Origin: an uncultured Nitratireductor sp.
GTDB taxonomy: Bacteria; Pseudomonadota; Alphaproteobacteria; Rhizobiales; Rhizobiaceae
Reading direction: 5' to 3'
DNA length: 41,663 bases
NCBI RefSeq assembly: GCF_913053745.1
Contig: NZ_CAJXGF010000020.1
Coordinates: 1-41,663 of the forward strand
Each line of letters opens with the position of its first letter. Within the stretch, counting starts at the first letter, position 1. This document shows positions 25,891 to 33,476 of this stretch, in pieces. The translations under genes and the position numbers were made by a program. Under the pieces are notes generated by a model that worked only from the letters and a program-made list of their open reading frames with translations, had not been told where the DNA came from and ran no database searches.

Positions 25891-26409
25891 ACGTGGTTGT
25901 ATACGCGTCGAAATACGCGGTTATTGTCGTATAGGTTGTATATTCTGCTCAATCGAGACCGGTTTCAATTATCCTATATCTATATGAAAAAAAAGAAAAA
26001 TTACGACTCTAGACAGCTTTTTTCCTTATCGATTGTGAAGATATCCACATAATCTACTATAGGTTGTATATGCAGTTCGAATCCGTTATCGTGCGGACAT
26101 TGTATTGGACAGGGTTACATCGAGATTTTCGGGGGTGCGTGTGTTTCAGCGGATAAGCGTTTAACGCCGCAACGATCGAGGTCGGGCGCCATCAAGGCGT
26201 CGGGAGCGAGAGGTTGGGGTCGCGCATTGGCAGCGTATCATGCGGCTGATGCTCCACGGTGTCGCAAGCGCCGTGAAACTGCATTGCGCGGATGAACCGC
26301 GTCGTGCGGACGGGTGGCTGTTGCCGCTTTTATCAGCGTTTTGTGCCGCGTTCGCGGCGGCGTCCTTAGGGTCAGATTTTCACCTCTTATGAAGCGAGGC
26401 GTAGAGCAT
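25891..26409. other. AT-rich non-coding region with short repeats
   Basis: No convincing gene lies in these roughly 520 bases. The first 200 are much richer in A and T than the rest of the window and include an A-rich run near 25984-25998. GGTTGTATA occurs three times (25895-25903, 25934-25942, 26062-26070), and two of these copies extend to the 14-base direct repeat TATAGGTTGTATAT. The second half returns to high GC and contains the small dyad GCCGCG-TT-CGCGGC (26345-26358). A regulatory region for the lysR gene, an untranslated RNA or a scar of past insertion are all possible. Confidence 0.5.
25930..26071 (+). repeat. Direct repeat TATAGGTTGTATAT, two copies
   Basis: Copies at 25930-25943 and 26058-26071 are identical over 14 bases, with start points 128 bases apart. 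A partial third copy (GGTTGTATA) lies at 25895-25903. All are in the same orientation. Confidence 0.7.
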
Positions 26410-27319
26410 ATGGGCATGCACAAACAGGATGGACTTTCATTTGCAACATTGCGGGCCGCAGAAGCGGTCATCGACACACGCAGCCTGACCGGCGCTGCAC
26501 AGAAGCTGGGCATCAGCCAGCCGGCGGTCAGCATGCATCTGGGGCGTCTGGAAAGGGCGATCGGCACACCGCTGATCAAGAAACTCGGCAATAGAATCAT
26601 CGTCAAGGAGGAGATCTCCGGGCTCATCCGTCAGATGCTCGATCTCGAACGCCGGTTGCGCACGGTCGGTTACGAGAAGAACGTCTCGAAGCTCAAGGTG
26701 GGAATTTGCACCTACACAGCTCCGCTCTTGCTGGGGGGGGGTGGGGCGGCTGGGAAAGATCAGGGAGACGGTGAGCTGGCGCATCGCGGATTCCAAGCGC
26801 CTCGAAGAAATGTACGATCTCGGACAGGTGGATGCGGTTTTTCGCGCTCTCTACCCCAATGAAATGGGCCCTGACCTGATCTGCGATTATTCCATGCGTT
26901 GGATCGGATCGCGCGAGCTGGGCGATCAGAGCAAGCGTGGTTCGGCCACGATACCGGTTGTTCTTACCAACCCGCAGTCCCCTCTCGGCATTGTGGCGAG
27001 GGAATGGCTGCGCCAGCGGAACGTTTCCTATGAAGTGATCGGCGAGGTGGACGATATCACCAATGCCATGAAGCTTGTGATCAGTGGCGCCGCTGTATCA
27101 CCGCTGCCTGGGTTTGTCTTCGATGGCGTTTCCCCCTCATTGGAAGATTGTACCGAAATCATACCCGGCGGCCTCGATATCCGCTACGGTATGTTCTTCG
27201 ACGACAAGCGTTTCAATCTGCGGTTGGCGATGGATATTTTCGAGCTTCTGCAGGGCGAACTGCATCGCCTTACGCCGCCGCCCGCCACTTATCAGGGTCA
27301 CAGCCTGGCACATCAATAA
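26410..27319 (+). pseudogene. LysR-family regulator interrupted by a frameshift at a run of nine G
   Basis: The first part, starting at ATG 26410 (GAGG 10 bases upstream), encodes a LysR helix-turn-helix: FATLRAAEAVIDTRSLTGAA, then GISQPAVSMHLGRLERAIGTPL. It runs into the tract G9 at 26733-26741, after which the frame becomes nonsense and stops at 26862. The next frame continues from the tract with effector-domain sequence (KIRETVSWRIADSKRLEEMYDLGQVDAV and onward) to 27319. Removing one G would join the parts as LLLGGVGRLGKIRE and give about 302 residues, a normal LysR length. So as read the gene is off. Either the tract is variable, the gene is decaying, or the base call is wrong. It is listed as a pseudogene only for the frame as given. 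Confidence 0.85.
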
Positions 27320-27338
27320 CGTCCTGTCTTCAGGCCGA

Positions 27339-27362
27339 CGCCGCGCAGTCCACTGCGCGGCG
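27339..27362 (+). terminator. Strong hairpin downstream of the lysR gene
   Basis: CGCCGCGCAG (27339-27348) and CTGCGCGGCG (27353-27362) make a perfect 10-bp stem with a TCCA loop, 20 bases after the lysR stop. The following bases CGCTTGTGCC lack a proper T-run, so termination may be partial. Confidence 0.5.
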
Positions 27363-27442
27363 CGCTTGTGCCTAGAAACTGTCGTTAAAATTTCACCCAG
27401 CTGCCGCTTTGCCGTCAGGTTCCGAGCGCAAGATTCCACACC

Positions 27443-27700
27443 ATGAGCAGACCGATTCAAAACGCCCGTTCGGACGCGCAGACCGATGCGCAGATCGACG
27501 CCCTCCTGTCGCCTCAGGATGAGGTTTCCATTGTCGATTCCCTTTTTGCGATGGCGAAAGGGCGTGCGGCTCCGGGCACGCGCGATGTGCTTGAACGTGT
27601 GCTTGAGGCGCGGCTTGAAGCCCGTCTTGCGCGCCGCATGCGACAGACCATCGAGAACCCACCCGACGATTCAGCCGGAAGATCCAGGAGCGCGGCATGA
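27443..27700 (+). CDS. Small hypothetical protein
   Basis: An 85-residue frame beginning MSRPIQNARSDAQTDAQIDA. The middle (LLSPQDEVSIVDSLFAMAKG, then a charged Glu/Arg-rich helix such as RDVLERVLEARLEARLARRM) could form an amphipathic helical pair. I recognise no family. There is no good ribosome site: the bases before the ATG read GATTCCACACC. It fills the gap between the lysR hairpin and the convergent iclR-type gene, where no other frame looks better. It could be a real small protein or chance, and comparison with relatives would decide. Confidence 0.4.
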   Translation: MSRPIQNARSDAQTDAQIDALLSPQDEVSIVDSLFAMAKGRAAPGTRDVLERVLEARLEARLARRMRQTIENPPDDSAGRSRSAA

Positions 27701-27750
27701 CACGCCACATCGTTCCATTGAAAAACGAGGCGCCACTGGAAGGGCGGCGT

Positions 27751-28557
27751 CTATTGCAGCGCGAGAAAATCTTCGATCTCCCGCGCGGCTTGCCGCAAGG
27801 GCGGCAACACGATTTTTTCCATCTGCGTACAGGTGAACCGGGCGGATTGCGTGGACACGTTGAGAGCGGCAGCAATGCGTCCCGCCTTGTCGTGGATGGG
27901 CACCGCGATCGAGCGCAAGCCGAGTTCCAGTTCCTGGTCGACGATGGCATAGCCGCGTACACCGGACAACGTTATGGTTTCGGCGAGTTTGGTCCGGTCC
28001 GTCACCGTTCTTTCGGTCTTTGCCCCGATCGACGCCTGCGCGAGAAAACGGGTGAGTTCGGCAGGATCCAGATCTGACAGAAGCACCCTGCCCATTGACG
28101 TGCAATAGGCAGGCAGGCGGGTGCCGACGTTGAGCGCTACGGAGACAATGCGCCGCCCACTCACACGTGCCACATAGACCACGTCCTCTCCTTCCAGAAC
28201 GGCAGCGGAGCAAGATTCGCCGAGCGTTTCGGATATTCCCCGCATGATCGGCTCAGCATAGTGCCAGACCGCTGCATCTCCGATCCATGTCCGAGTCAGC
28301 CCAAGCAACTTTGCAGAAAGCAGGAAGCGCCGTTCTGCCTGACGCGCATAGCCGCTGGCTACCAGCGTGAGCAGGAAGCGGCGCGCGCCTGCGCGCGTCA
28401 GCCCGGCCTCCGTCGCCACTTCCGTCAGCGTCATCCCCTCCGGCGCGTTTGCCAGAATTTCAAGAACACTGAGCCCCTTCTGCAGCGATCCCACGAGGTC
28501 GCGCGAGCCGCGGGTGTCGGGTGTGGCGGGCGCATTTGACTCGGTTTCAGACTCCAT
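27751..28557 (-). CDS. IclR-family regulator (PcaR/PcaU-like)
   Basis: 268 residues. The N-terminal helix-turn-helix (about 22-85; SLQKGLSVLEILANAPEGMTLTE-type start, then AGLTRAGARRFLLTLVASGY) and the C-terminal effector domain (about 100-265; SCSAAVLEGEDVVYVARVSG, AYCTSMGRVLLSDL and RSIAVPIHDKAGRIAAALNV) are those of IclR proteins that control aromatic degradation. It diverges from pcaI with only 56 bases between start codons, and the dyad GTTCG-N5-CGAAC lies there. It is therefore most likely the activator or repressor of pcaIJF, responding to 3-oxoadipate or protocatechuate. Confidence 0.9.
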   Translation of the reverse strand: MESETESNAPATPDTRGSRDLVGSLQKGLSVLEILANAPEGMTLTEVATEAGLTRAGARRFLLTLVASGYARQAERRFLLSAKLLGLTRTWIGDAAVWHYAEPIMRGISETLGESCSAAVLEGEDVVYVARVSGRRIVSVALNVGTRLPAYCTSMGRVLLSDLDPAELTRFLAQASIGAKTERTVTDRTKLAETITLSGVRGYAIVDQELELGLRSIAVPIHDKAGRIAAALNVSTQSARFTCTQMEKIVLPPLRQAAREIEDFLALQ

Positions 28558-28584
28558 CTAGAAAGTATCGCATATAAAACTTTT

Positions 28585-28599
28585 GTTCGCAATACGAAC
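28585..28599. promoter_or_regulatory. Candidate IclR/PcaR operator
   Basis: GTTCG-CAATA-CGAAC is a perfect 15-bp dyad in the 56-base gap between the iclR-type gene and pcaI. GTTCG half-sites are typical for PcaU/PcaR-like IclR regulators. It overlaps a possible minus-strand promoter (TTGCGA, 17 bases, GATACT) of the regulator gene, which suggests autoregulation, and sits just before the pcaI ribosome site. Confidence 0.6.
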
Positions 28600-28613
28600 T
28601 TACGAGGAGTGCC

Positions 28614-29468
28614 ATGGCGCGTTTCGTCCCGCTGCCCCAGGCGGTTGCGGAGAACCTGAACAATGGCGACAGCGTCGCTTTCGAGGGGTTTACCCATCTT
28701 ATCCCGACCGCTGCCGCCCATGAGGCGATCCGCCAGGGTTTTCGCGATCTTACACTGATCCGCATGACCCCCGATGTGGTCTACGACCAGATGATCGGCA
28801 TGGGCCTCGCCCGCAAACTGATCTTTTCCTATGCCGGCAATCCGGGAGTGGGGCTTCTGCGCCGCCTGCGCGATGCGGTGGAAAACGGTTTTCCGCACAA
28901 GCTCGAGATCGAGGAACACTCCCACGCCGCCATGGCCAATGCCTATGAGGCGGGTGCGGCCGGGCTTCCCTGCGCGATTTTCCGTGGCTATCGCGGCGCG
29001 GAGCTCGCCCGTGTGAACCCGAACATCAAGTTCATCGAGTGCCCCTTCACGGGCGAGAGCCTGGCCGCCGTTCCGGCGCTGAAGCCCGATGTCGTCTTCA
29101 TTCATGCGCAGAAGGCGGACCGGAAGGGCAATGTTCTGGTCGAGGGCATTGTCGGCATTCAGAAAGAGGCGGTGCTTGCAGCGAAACGCGCTGTTGTGAC
29201 CGTCGAAGAAGTCGTCGACGATTTCTCCGACCTGCACCCCAATCTGACCATTCTGCCCCACTGGACGGTGACCGACATCGCCGTGGTGCCGGGTGGCGCG
29301 CACCCCTCCTACACGCATGGCTATTACGCGCGTGACAACGCCGAATATCTGAAATGGGACAAGATCGCCGCAGACCGCGACCTGTTCCGCGACTGGATGC
29401 AGAAGAATGTGCTCGATGCGACGCCCGAGGATTTCGCAGGCCGCGTCGAGAAGCTGAGGGACGCATGA
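28614..29468 (+). CDS. pcaI: 3-oxoadipate CoA-transferase subunit A (glutaconate CoA-transferase type)
   Basis: 284 residues of the family I CoA-transferase alpha subunit. Recognisable are DSVAFEGFTHLIPTAAAHE near the N-terminus, GLPCAIFRGYRGAEL and VVFIHAQKADRKGN. With PcaJ it moves CoA from succinyl-CoA to 3-oxoadipate. The length and sequence match the GctAB-like form (as in CatI of Pseudomonas) rather than the shorter classical PcaI of about 230 residues. GAGGAG lies 5 bases before the ATG. The stop overlaps the pcaJ start as ATGA. Glutaconate or another dicarboxylate as substrate is possible, but the thiolase downstream and the regulator support 3-oxoadipate. Confidence 0.88.
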   Translation: MARFVPLPQAVAENLNNGDSVAFEGFTHLIPTAAAHEAIRQGFRDLTLIRMTPDVVYDQMIGMGLARKLIFSYAGNPGVGLLRRLRDAVENGFPHKLEIEEHSHAAMANAYEAGAAGLPCAIFRGYRGAELARVNPNIKFIECPFTGESLAAVPALKPDVVFIHAQKADRKGNVLVEGIVGIQKEAVLAAKRAVVTVEEVVDDFSDLHPNLTILPHWTVTDIAVVPGGAHPSYTHGYYARDNAEYLKWDKIAADRDLFRDWMQKNVLDATPEDFAGRVEKLRDA

Positions 29469-30244
29469 TGAGCAAGCCCGAATTCACTCCCAATGAAATG
29501 ATGACGATTGCGGCCTCACGCGCGCTGAAGAATGACGATGTGTGTTTCGTCGGCATCGGCGCGCCATCGGCTGCCTGCAACATTGCGCGTCTGACTCATG
29601 CGCCCGACATCACGCTGATCTATGAATCCGGCACCATCGGCACCGCGCCGGACGTGCTGCCACTTTCCATCGGCGATGGCGAGTTGTGCGACACCGCGCT
29701 GACCACGGTGCCGGTGCCGGAGATGTTCCGCTACTGGTTGCAGGGCGGACGCATCACCATCGGCTTTCTGGGCGCGGCCCAGATCGACAAATACGGCAAC
29801 ATCAACACCACCGTGATCGGTGACTATGATAGCCCCAGGACGCGGCTTCCCGGCGGCGGTGGCGCACCGGAAATCGCCACCTCTTCGCAAGAAGTCTACA
29901 TCACGCTCGCCCAGTCGAAGCGGGGTATGGTGGAGAAAATCGACTTCTACACCTCCTTTGGACATGGCGATGGCGGCGACCACCGGGAGAGGCTTGGCAT
30001 CGACACCAAGGGGCCGACGCTGCTCGTCACCGATCTTGCGATCTGGAAGCCCGACCCGGTGACGAAGGAGTTCACCGTCGTTTCGCTGCATCCGGGCGTC
30101 ACGCGCGATCAGGTGCAGGAAACCTGCGGTTGGACGGTGACATTCGCCGACGGTGTCGAAGAGACGCCACCACCCACCGAACTCGAGCTTGCGACATTGC
30201 GCGACTTGAAAGCCCGCACTGAAGCGGCTCATAAGACCGCATGA
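29465..30244 (+). CDS. pcaJ: 3-oxoadipate CoA-transferase subunit B (glutaconate CoA-transferase type)
   Basis: 259 residues, the beta subunit of the preceding transferase. The expected catalytic glutamate lies in ITLIYESGTIGTAP, the ESG form of GctB-like subunits instead of the SENG of classical PcaJ. Other conserved stretches are CFVGIGAPSAACNIARLTHAP and GAAQIDKYGNINTTVIG. Two ATGs are adjacent (29465 and 29468); both overlap the pcaI stop, and AGGG is 4 or 7 bases upstream, so the second is also reasonable. Confidence 0.88.
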   Translation: MMSKPEFTPNEMMTIAASRALKNDDVCFVGIGAPSAACNIARLTHAPDITLIYESGTIGTAPDVLPLSIGDGELCDTALTTVPVPEMFRYWLQGGRITIGFLGAAQIDKYGNINTTVIGDYDSPRTRLPGGGGAPEIATSSQEVYITLAQSKRGMVEKIDFYTSFGHGDGGDHRERLGIDTKGPTLLVTDLAIWKPDPVTKEFTVVSLHPGVTRDQVQETCGWTVTFADGVEETPPPTELELATLRDLKARTEAAHKTA

Positions 30245-30250
30245 TCTTTC

Positions 30251-30269
30251 TGCCGGGCGCTGCCCGGCA
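30251..30269 (+). repeat. Intercistronic hairpin between pcaJ and pcaF
   Basis: TGCCGGGC (30251-30258) and GCCCGGCA (30262-30269) form a perfect 8-bp stem with a 3-base loop, 7 bases after the pcaJ stop and 23 bases before pcaF. It probably affects mRNA stability or processing; there is no T-run. Confidence 0.45.
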
Positions 30270-30292
30270 TCCATGGTTAGGAGACCTTACGC

Positions 30293-31498
30293 ATGGCTGA
30301 AGCATTCATCTGCGATTACATCCGTACGCCGATCGGCCGTTTCGGCGGCGCGCTTTCCTCCGTTCGCGCCGACGATCTGGCCGCTTTGCCGATCAAGGCG
30401 CTGATGGAGCGCAACCCGAAGGTCGATTGGGCGGCACTCGACGATGTGTTCTATGGCTGCGCCAATCAGGCGGGCGAGGACAACCGCAACGTGGCGCGCA
30501 TGGCCGTGCTTCTTGCTGGCTTGCCAGCCGATGTGCCGGGCTCCACGGTGAACCGCCTGTGCGGTTCGGGCATGGACGCGATCACCATTGCAGCGCGCGC
30601 CATAAAAGCGGGCGAGGCCGAGATCATGATCGCCGGCGGCGTGGAATCCATGAGCCGTGCGCCCTTCGTCATGCCGAAAGCCGAAACGGCCTTCTCGCGC
30701 CACGCGGAAATCTACGACACCACGATTGGCTGGCGCTTCGTCAACAGGGTGCTCAAGAAGCAGTATGGCGTCGATTCCATGCCGGAGACGGGCGAGAACG
30801 TGGCGGCGGATTTCTCCGTCAGCCGCGCCGATCAGGACGCCTTTGCCGTGCGCAGCCAGAACAAGGCTGTGGCCGCGCAGGAAAACGGGCGTCTCGCAAG
30901 CGAAATCGTTCCCGTCACCATTCCCCAGCGCAAGGGCGATCCGGTGGTGGTCGAAAAGGACGAGCATCCGCGTCCCGGCACCACGGTGGAAAAGCTCGGA
31001 AAACTGCCGACGCCCTTCCGCGAGGGCGGGACCGTGACCGCCGGCAACGCCTCCGGCGTCAATGACGGTGCGGCGGCCCTCATTATCGCTTCGGAAGAAG
31101 CGGCGAAGAAATACGGCCTGACGCCGATTGCCCGCATTCTCGGCGGTGCGACGGCCGGCGTTCCGCCGCGCATTATGGGCATCGGCCCGGCGCCGGCAAC
31201 ACAGCGCCTTTGCGCGCGGCTCGGCCTAAAACCTTCGGATTTTGACGTGATCGAGCTCAACGAGGCGTTCGCCTCGCAGGGCATTGCCGTTCTGCGCGAA
31301 CTGGGCCTTGCCGAAGATGCGCCGCAGGTGAACCCCAATGGCGGCGCGATTGCGCTTGGCCATCCGCTCGGCATGTCGGGTGCACGCATCTCCGGCACCG
31401 CCGCGCTTGAGCTACAGACCTCCGGCGGCAAACTGGCGCTCGCCACGATGTGCATCGGCGTCGGGCAGGGGATCGCGCTGGCCATGGAGCGGGTTTAA
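30293..31498 (+). CDS. pcaF: 3-oxoadipyl-CoA thiolase
   Basis: 401 residues of the thiolase family. The acyl-accepting cysteine is Cys90 in VNRLCGSGMDA. The conserved His357 is in GHPLGMSGAR and the base Cys387 in ATMCIGVGQG. The N-terminus EAFICDYIRTPIGRFGGALS is typical of PcaF/PaaJ. It cleaves 3-oxoadipyl-CoA with CoA into succinyl-CoA and acetyl-CoA, the last step of the beta-ketoadipate pathway, after the transferase encoded just upstream. TAGGAG precedes the ATG. The phenylacetate thiolase PaaJ is a close alternative, but no paa gene is near. Confidence 0.93.
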   Translation: MAEAFICDYIRTPIGRFGGALSSVRADDLAALPIKALMERNPKVDWAALDDVFYGCANQAGEDNRNVARMAVLLAGLPADVPGSTVNRLCGSGMDAITIAARAIKAGEAEIMIAGGVESMSRAPFVMPKAETAFSRHAEIYDTTIGWRFVNRVLKKQYGVDSMPETGENVAADFSVSRADQDAFAVRSQNKAVAAQENGRLASEIVPVTIPQRKGDPVVVEKDEHPRPGTTVEKLGKLPTPFREGGTVTAGNASGVNDGAAALIIASEEAAKKYGLTPIARILGGATAGVPPRIMGIGPAPATQRLCARLGLKPSDFDVIELNEAFASQGIAVLRELGLAEDAPQVNPNGGAIALGHPLGMSGARISGTAALELQTSGGKLALATMCIGVGQGIALAMERV

Positions 31499-31536
31499 TT
31501 CCGATGGTGATGGGGTGGGGTAACCCGCCTTGCCTA

Positions 31537-32130
31537 TCAATTAAGCGGAATATCGTTCTCCGCCTTGCCGTCCTGATAGCGCTTAGAAAGCGCGGCATAG
31601 GCTGCGGCCAGTTTGGAAATCCGCGCCTTTAGAACCTCAGCCTCCGGTAGCGCTTCTGCGAGAACGGGCAGGGCATAGCTTTTCCAGAAAGCGTTTTCGG
31701 CATTGTAGCCGCCGGGCTCCAGTGTGAAGACCTCTTTCAAAATCTTCAGATCGTGCGGGATCGCGAAGGCGTCGCGCGAATCCTCGTGGCTGAACAGATA
31801 ATAGAAATTGTCGAAGCCGGTCCATGTGATCGCCGAAAGACACAGCGAGCAGGGCTCGTGCGTGGACAGGAAGATGCAGTCTTTCGTGTCGGGGCGCGCA
31901 TCCTTCGGCAGTTCGTAAAACCGCTTCAGCGTATGCACCTCGCCATGCCAGAGCGGGTTTTCGCGTTCATTGTTGGTTTCGGCAAGCACCAGCGACAGAT
32001 CGCTTTTCTTCAGGATTGCCGCGCCGAAGAGCTTGTTGCCATGGGCGACGCCTTCTGCGGTTTTCGGCAGGATGTCCTGTTCGATCACGTCGAGCAGCCG
32101 GTTGATGAGATGAGTGTCGGGAGCAGTCAT
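31537..32130 (-). CDS. Cytidine deaminase-fold deaminase, possibly guanine or cytosine deaminase
   Basis: 197 residues. The zinc site of this superfamily is clear: His62 and Glu64 in WHGEVHTL, and Cys94 and Cys97 in HEPCSLC. HGE with PCxxC resembles yeast-type cytosine deaminase and the small guanine deaminases. The protein is longer than GuaD (about 156), with an extra C-terminal helical region. It is the last gene of the minus-strand purine operon and its start overlaps the allA stop as ATGA. Guanine to xanthine would feed the xanthine dehydrogenase encoded nearby, so guanine is the best guess by context. No experimentally known family member is recognised. Confidence 0.75.
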   Translation of the reverse strand: MTAPDTHLINRLLDVIEQDILPKTAEGVAHGNKLFGAAILKKSDLSLVLAETNNERENPLWHGEVHTLKRFYELPKDARPDTKDCIFLSTHEPCSLCLSAITWTGFDNFYYLFSHEDSRDAFAIPHDLKILKEVFTLEPGGYNAENAFWKSYALPVLAEALPEAEVLKARISKLAAAYAALSKRYQDGKAENDIPLN

Positions 32131-32627
32131 GTGAGGGATGGCACCGTGATTTCATAAGGGGCGGGGAAGTGGAATTCTTCGAGATTGTTGCCGTCTCCGC
32201 CACGGTCGATCACGACGAAATCCTGCGGTTCGCCGATGGGCGTCAGGACGCCATGCCAAGTGCCGCGCGCATAGTTCACGCCCTGTCCCGACCGTGTGAC
32301 GAAGGCGCGGGGTTCGCCGGGCTTCCCGCCCTCATCCGGGCAGACGACCACCAGAAAGGGAGCCGGCGAAAGCGGCATGAAGGCCTGACTCCCGAGCGGG
32401 TGCCGCTCGACCATGGAAAGCCGCAGCGGCAGTGCATAGGGCGTGCCGCGAAAGATGTTGATCAGAACGCGGGCGTTTTCGCCCGCCGTTTCGACCTTGG
32501 CCAGATCGTGAAAGCGGCGGCACTTGTCGGCATTGATGAGGAAGCTCTCCGCGCCCTCGGTCTCGATCACGTCGCCGAAGGGCGCGAAGGCCGCGCGTGT
32601 GAGCTTCCCGGCCTCGATCCGTTTCAT
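32127..32627 (-). CDS. allA: Ureidoglycolate lyase
   Basis: 166 residues, the normal AllA length. Conserved segments: AFAPFGDVIETEGAESFLIN, NIFRGTPYALPLRLSMVERHPLGSQAF, PFLVVVCPDEGGKP, and NYARGTWHGVLTPI, whose histidine is part of the active site. The enzyme splits ureidoglycolate into glyoxylate and urea, the end of the pathway encoded here. The ATG at 32627 overlaps the aminohydrolase stop by four bases, and its stop overlaps the deaminase start by four, so all three are translationally coupled. Confidence 0.93.
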   Translation of the reverse strand: MKRIEAGKLTRAAFAPFGDVIETEGAESFLINADKCRRFHDLAKVETAGENARVLINIFRGTPYALPLRLSMVERHPLGSQAFMPLSPAPFLVVVCPDEGGKPGEPRAFVTRSGQGVNYARGTWHGVLTPIGEPQDFVVIDRGGDGNNLEEFHFPAPYEITVPSLT

Positions 32628-33460
32628 CGCGCGAAGCTGCCGCCCAGCCGGGCGTGCCGGTTGACGTCCTTGTAAAGCAGGTAGCGGAATTTGCCCGGCC
32701 CGCCCGCATAGCAGGCCTGCGGGCAGAAGGCGCGCAGCCACATGAAGTCGCCGGCTTCCACCTCCACCCAGTCCTGGTTGAGCCGGTAGACAGCCTTGCC
32801 TTCCAGTACATAAAGCCCGTGTTCCATGACATGCGTTTCGGCGAAGGGGATCACCGCGCCGGGTTCAAGCGTGACGATGGTCACATGCATGTCGTGGCGC
32901 AGATCCGCCGGATCGACAAAGCGCGTCGTGGCCCATTTGCCATGGGTTCCCGGCATGGGGGAAGGCGCAATGTCGGCCTCGTTCAGAAACAGCGGATCGG
33001 GCGCGTCGAGGCCGTTGACGGGCTCATAGGCCTTGCGGATCCAGTGGAACCGCGTGGGCGCCTCGCTCCGATTGTGTGCCGTCCAGCCGCTCGATGGCGG
33101 CAGATAGGCGTAGCCGCCGGGCGTCATTTGGTGTGTCTCGCCGCCGATTTCGACGGTCAATTCCCCCTCGACGATGAAAAGAACACCTTCCGCGGTCTCG
33201 TCGAGCTCTGCCTGGTCGCTGCCGCCACCGGGCTGAACTTCCATGATGTACTGCGAAAAGGTTTCCGCAAAACCGGAAAGCGGCCGCGCGATGATCCAGC
33301 AGCGGGTCTTTTCCCAGAAGGGCAACAGGCTGGTAACGATGTCCTGCATGACGCCCTTCGGCATGAGCGCATAGGCGTCTGTCAGAACAGCGCGGTCGGT
33401 CAGGAGCTGGGTCTGTGGCGGATGCCCGCCATGCGGGGCGTAATAGGTGCGGGCGTTCAT
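32624..33460 (-). CDS. allE: (S)-ureidoglycine aminohydrolase
   Basis: 278 residues forming two cupin domains. The N-terminal cupin is around GVLFIVEGELTVEIGGETHQMTPGGYAYLPP and the C-terminal one around PGAVIPFAETHVMEHGLYVLEGKAVYRLNQDWVEV. The ETHVMEHG stretch with its downstream glutamine is the manganese site of ureidoglycine aminohydrolases. It converts (S)-ureidoglycine, formed from allantoate, into ureidoglycolate and ammonia. ATG at 33460 starts MNARTYYAPHGGHPPQ, 16 bases after the allantoinase/OHCU decarboxylase stop. Longer frames would run into that gene. Confidence 0.92.
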   Translation of the reverse strand: MNARTYYAPHGGHPPQTQLLTDRAVLTDAYALMPKGVMQDIVTSLLPFWEKTRCWIIARPLSGFAETFSQYIMEVQPGGGSDQAELDETAEGVLFIVEGELTVEIGGETHQMTPGGYAYLPPSSGWTAHNRSEAPTRFHWIRKAYEPVNGLDAPDPLFLNEADIAPSPMPGTHGKWATTRFVDPADLRHDMHVTIVTLEPGAVIPFAETHVMEHGLYVLEGKAVYRLNQDWVEVEAGDFMWLRAFCPQACYAGGPGKFRYLLYKDVNRHARLGGSFAR

Positions 33461-33476
33461 CTGTGTGGTCCTGATT

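Noticed and set aside
26041..26049. ATATCCACA, one base from a DnaA box, in AT-rich DNA with repeats, suggesting a replication origin
   Set aside because: Only one box is present, and no replication or partition gene (dnaA, repABC, parAB, hemE) is nearby.
25984..26052. 22-codon frame starting with a lysine run in the AT-rich island
   Set aside because: No ribosome site, low-complexity start and no sign of conservation that I can see.
25930..26071. Repeats considered as a CRISPR array or iterons
   Set aside because: Only two full copies of 14 bases with irregular spacing; no cas or rep gene.
26741..27319. Second half of lysR as an independent gene starting at GTG 26741
   Set aside because: It lacks a DNA-binding domain, begins inside the G tract and aligns in order with the first half as one LysR protein.
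31499..31536. Terminator between convergent pcaF and the deaminase gene
   Set aside because: Only a GGGT-A-ACCC micro-dyad is visible, too short to support a call.
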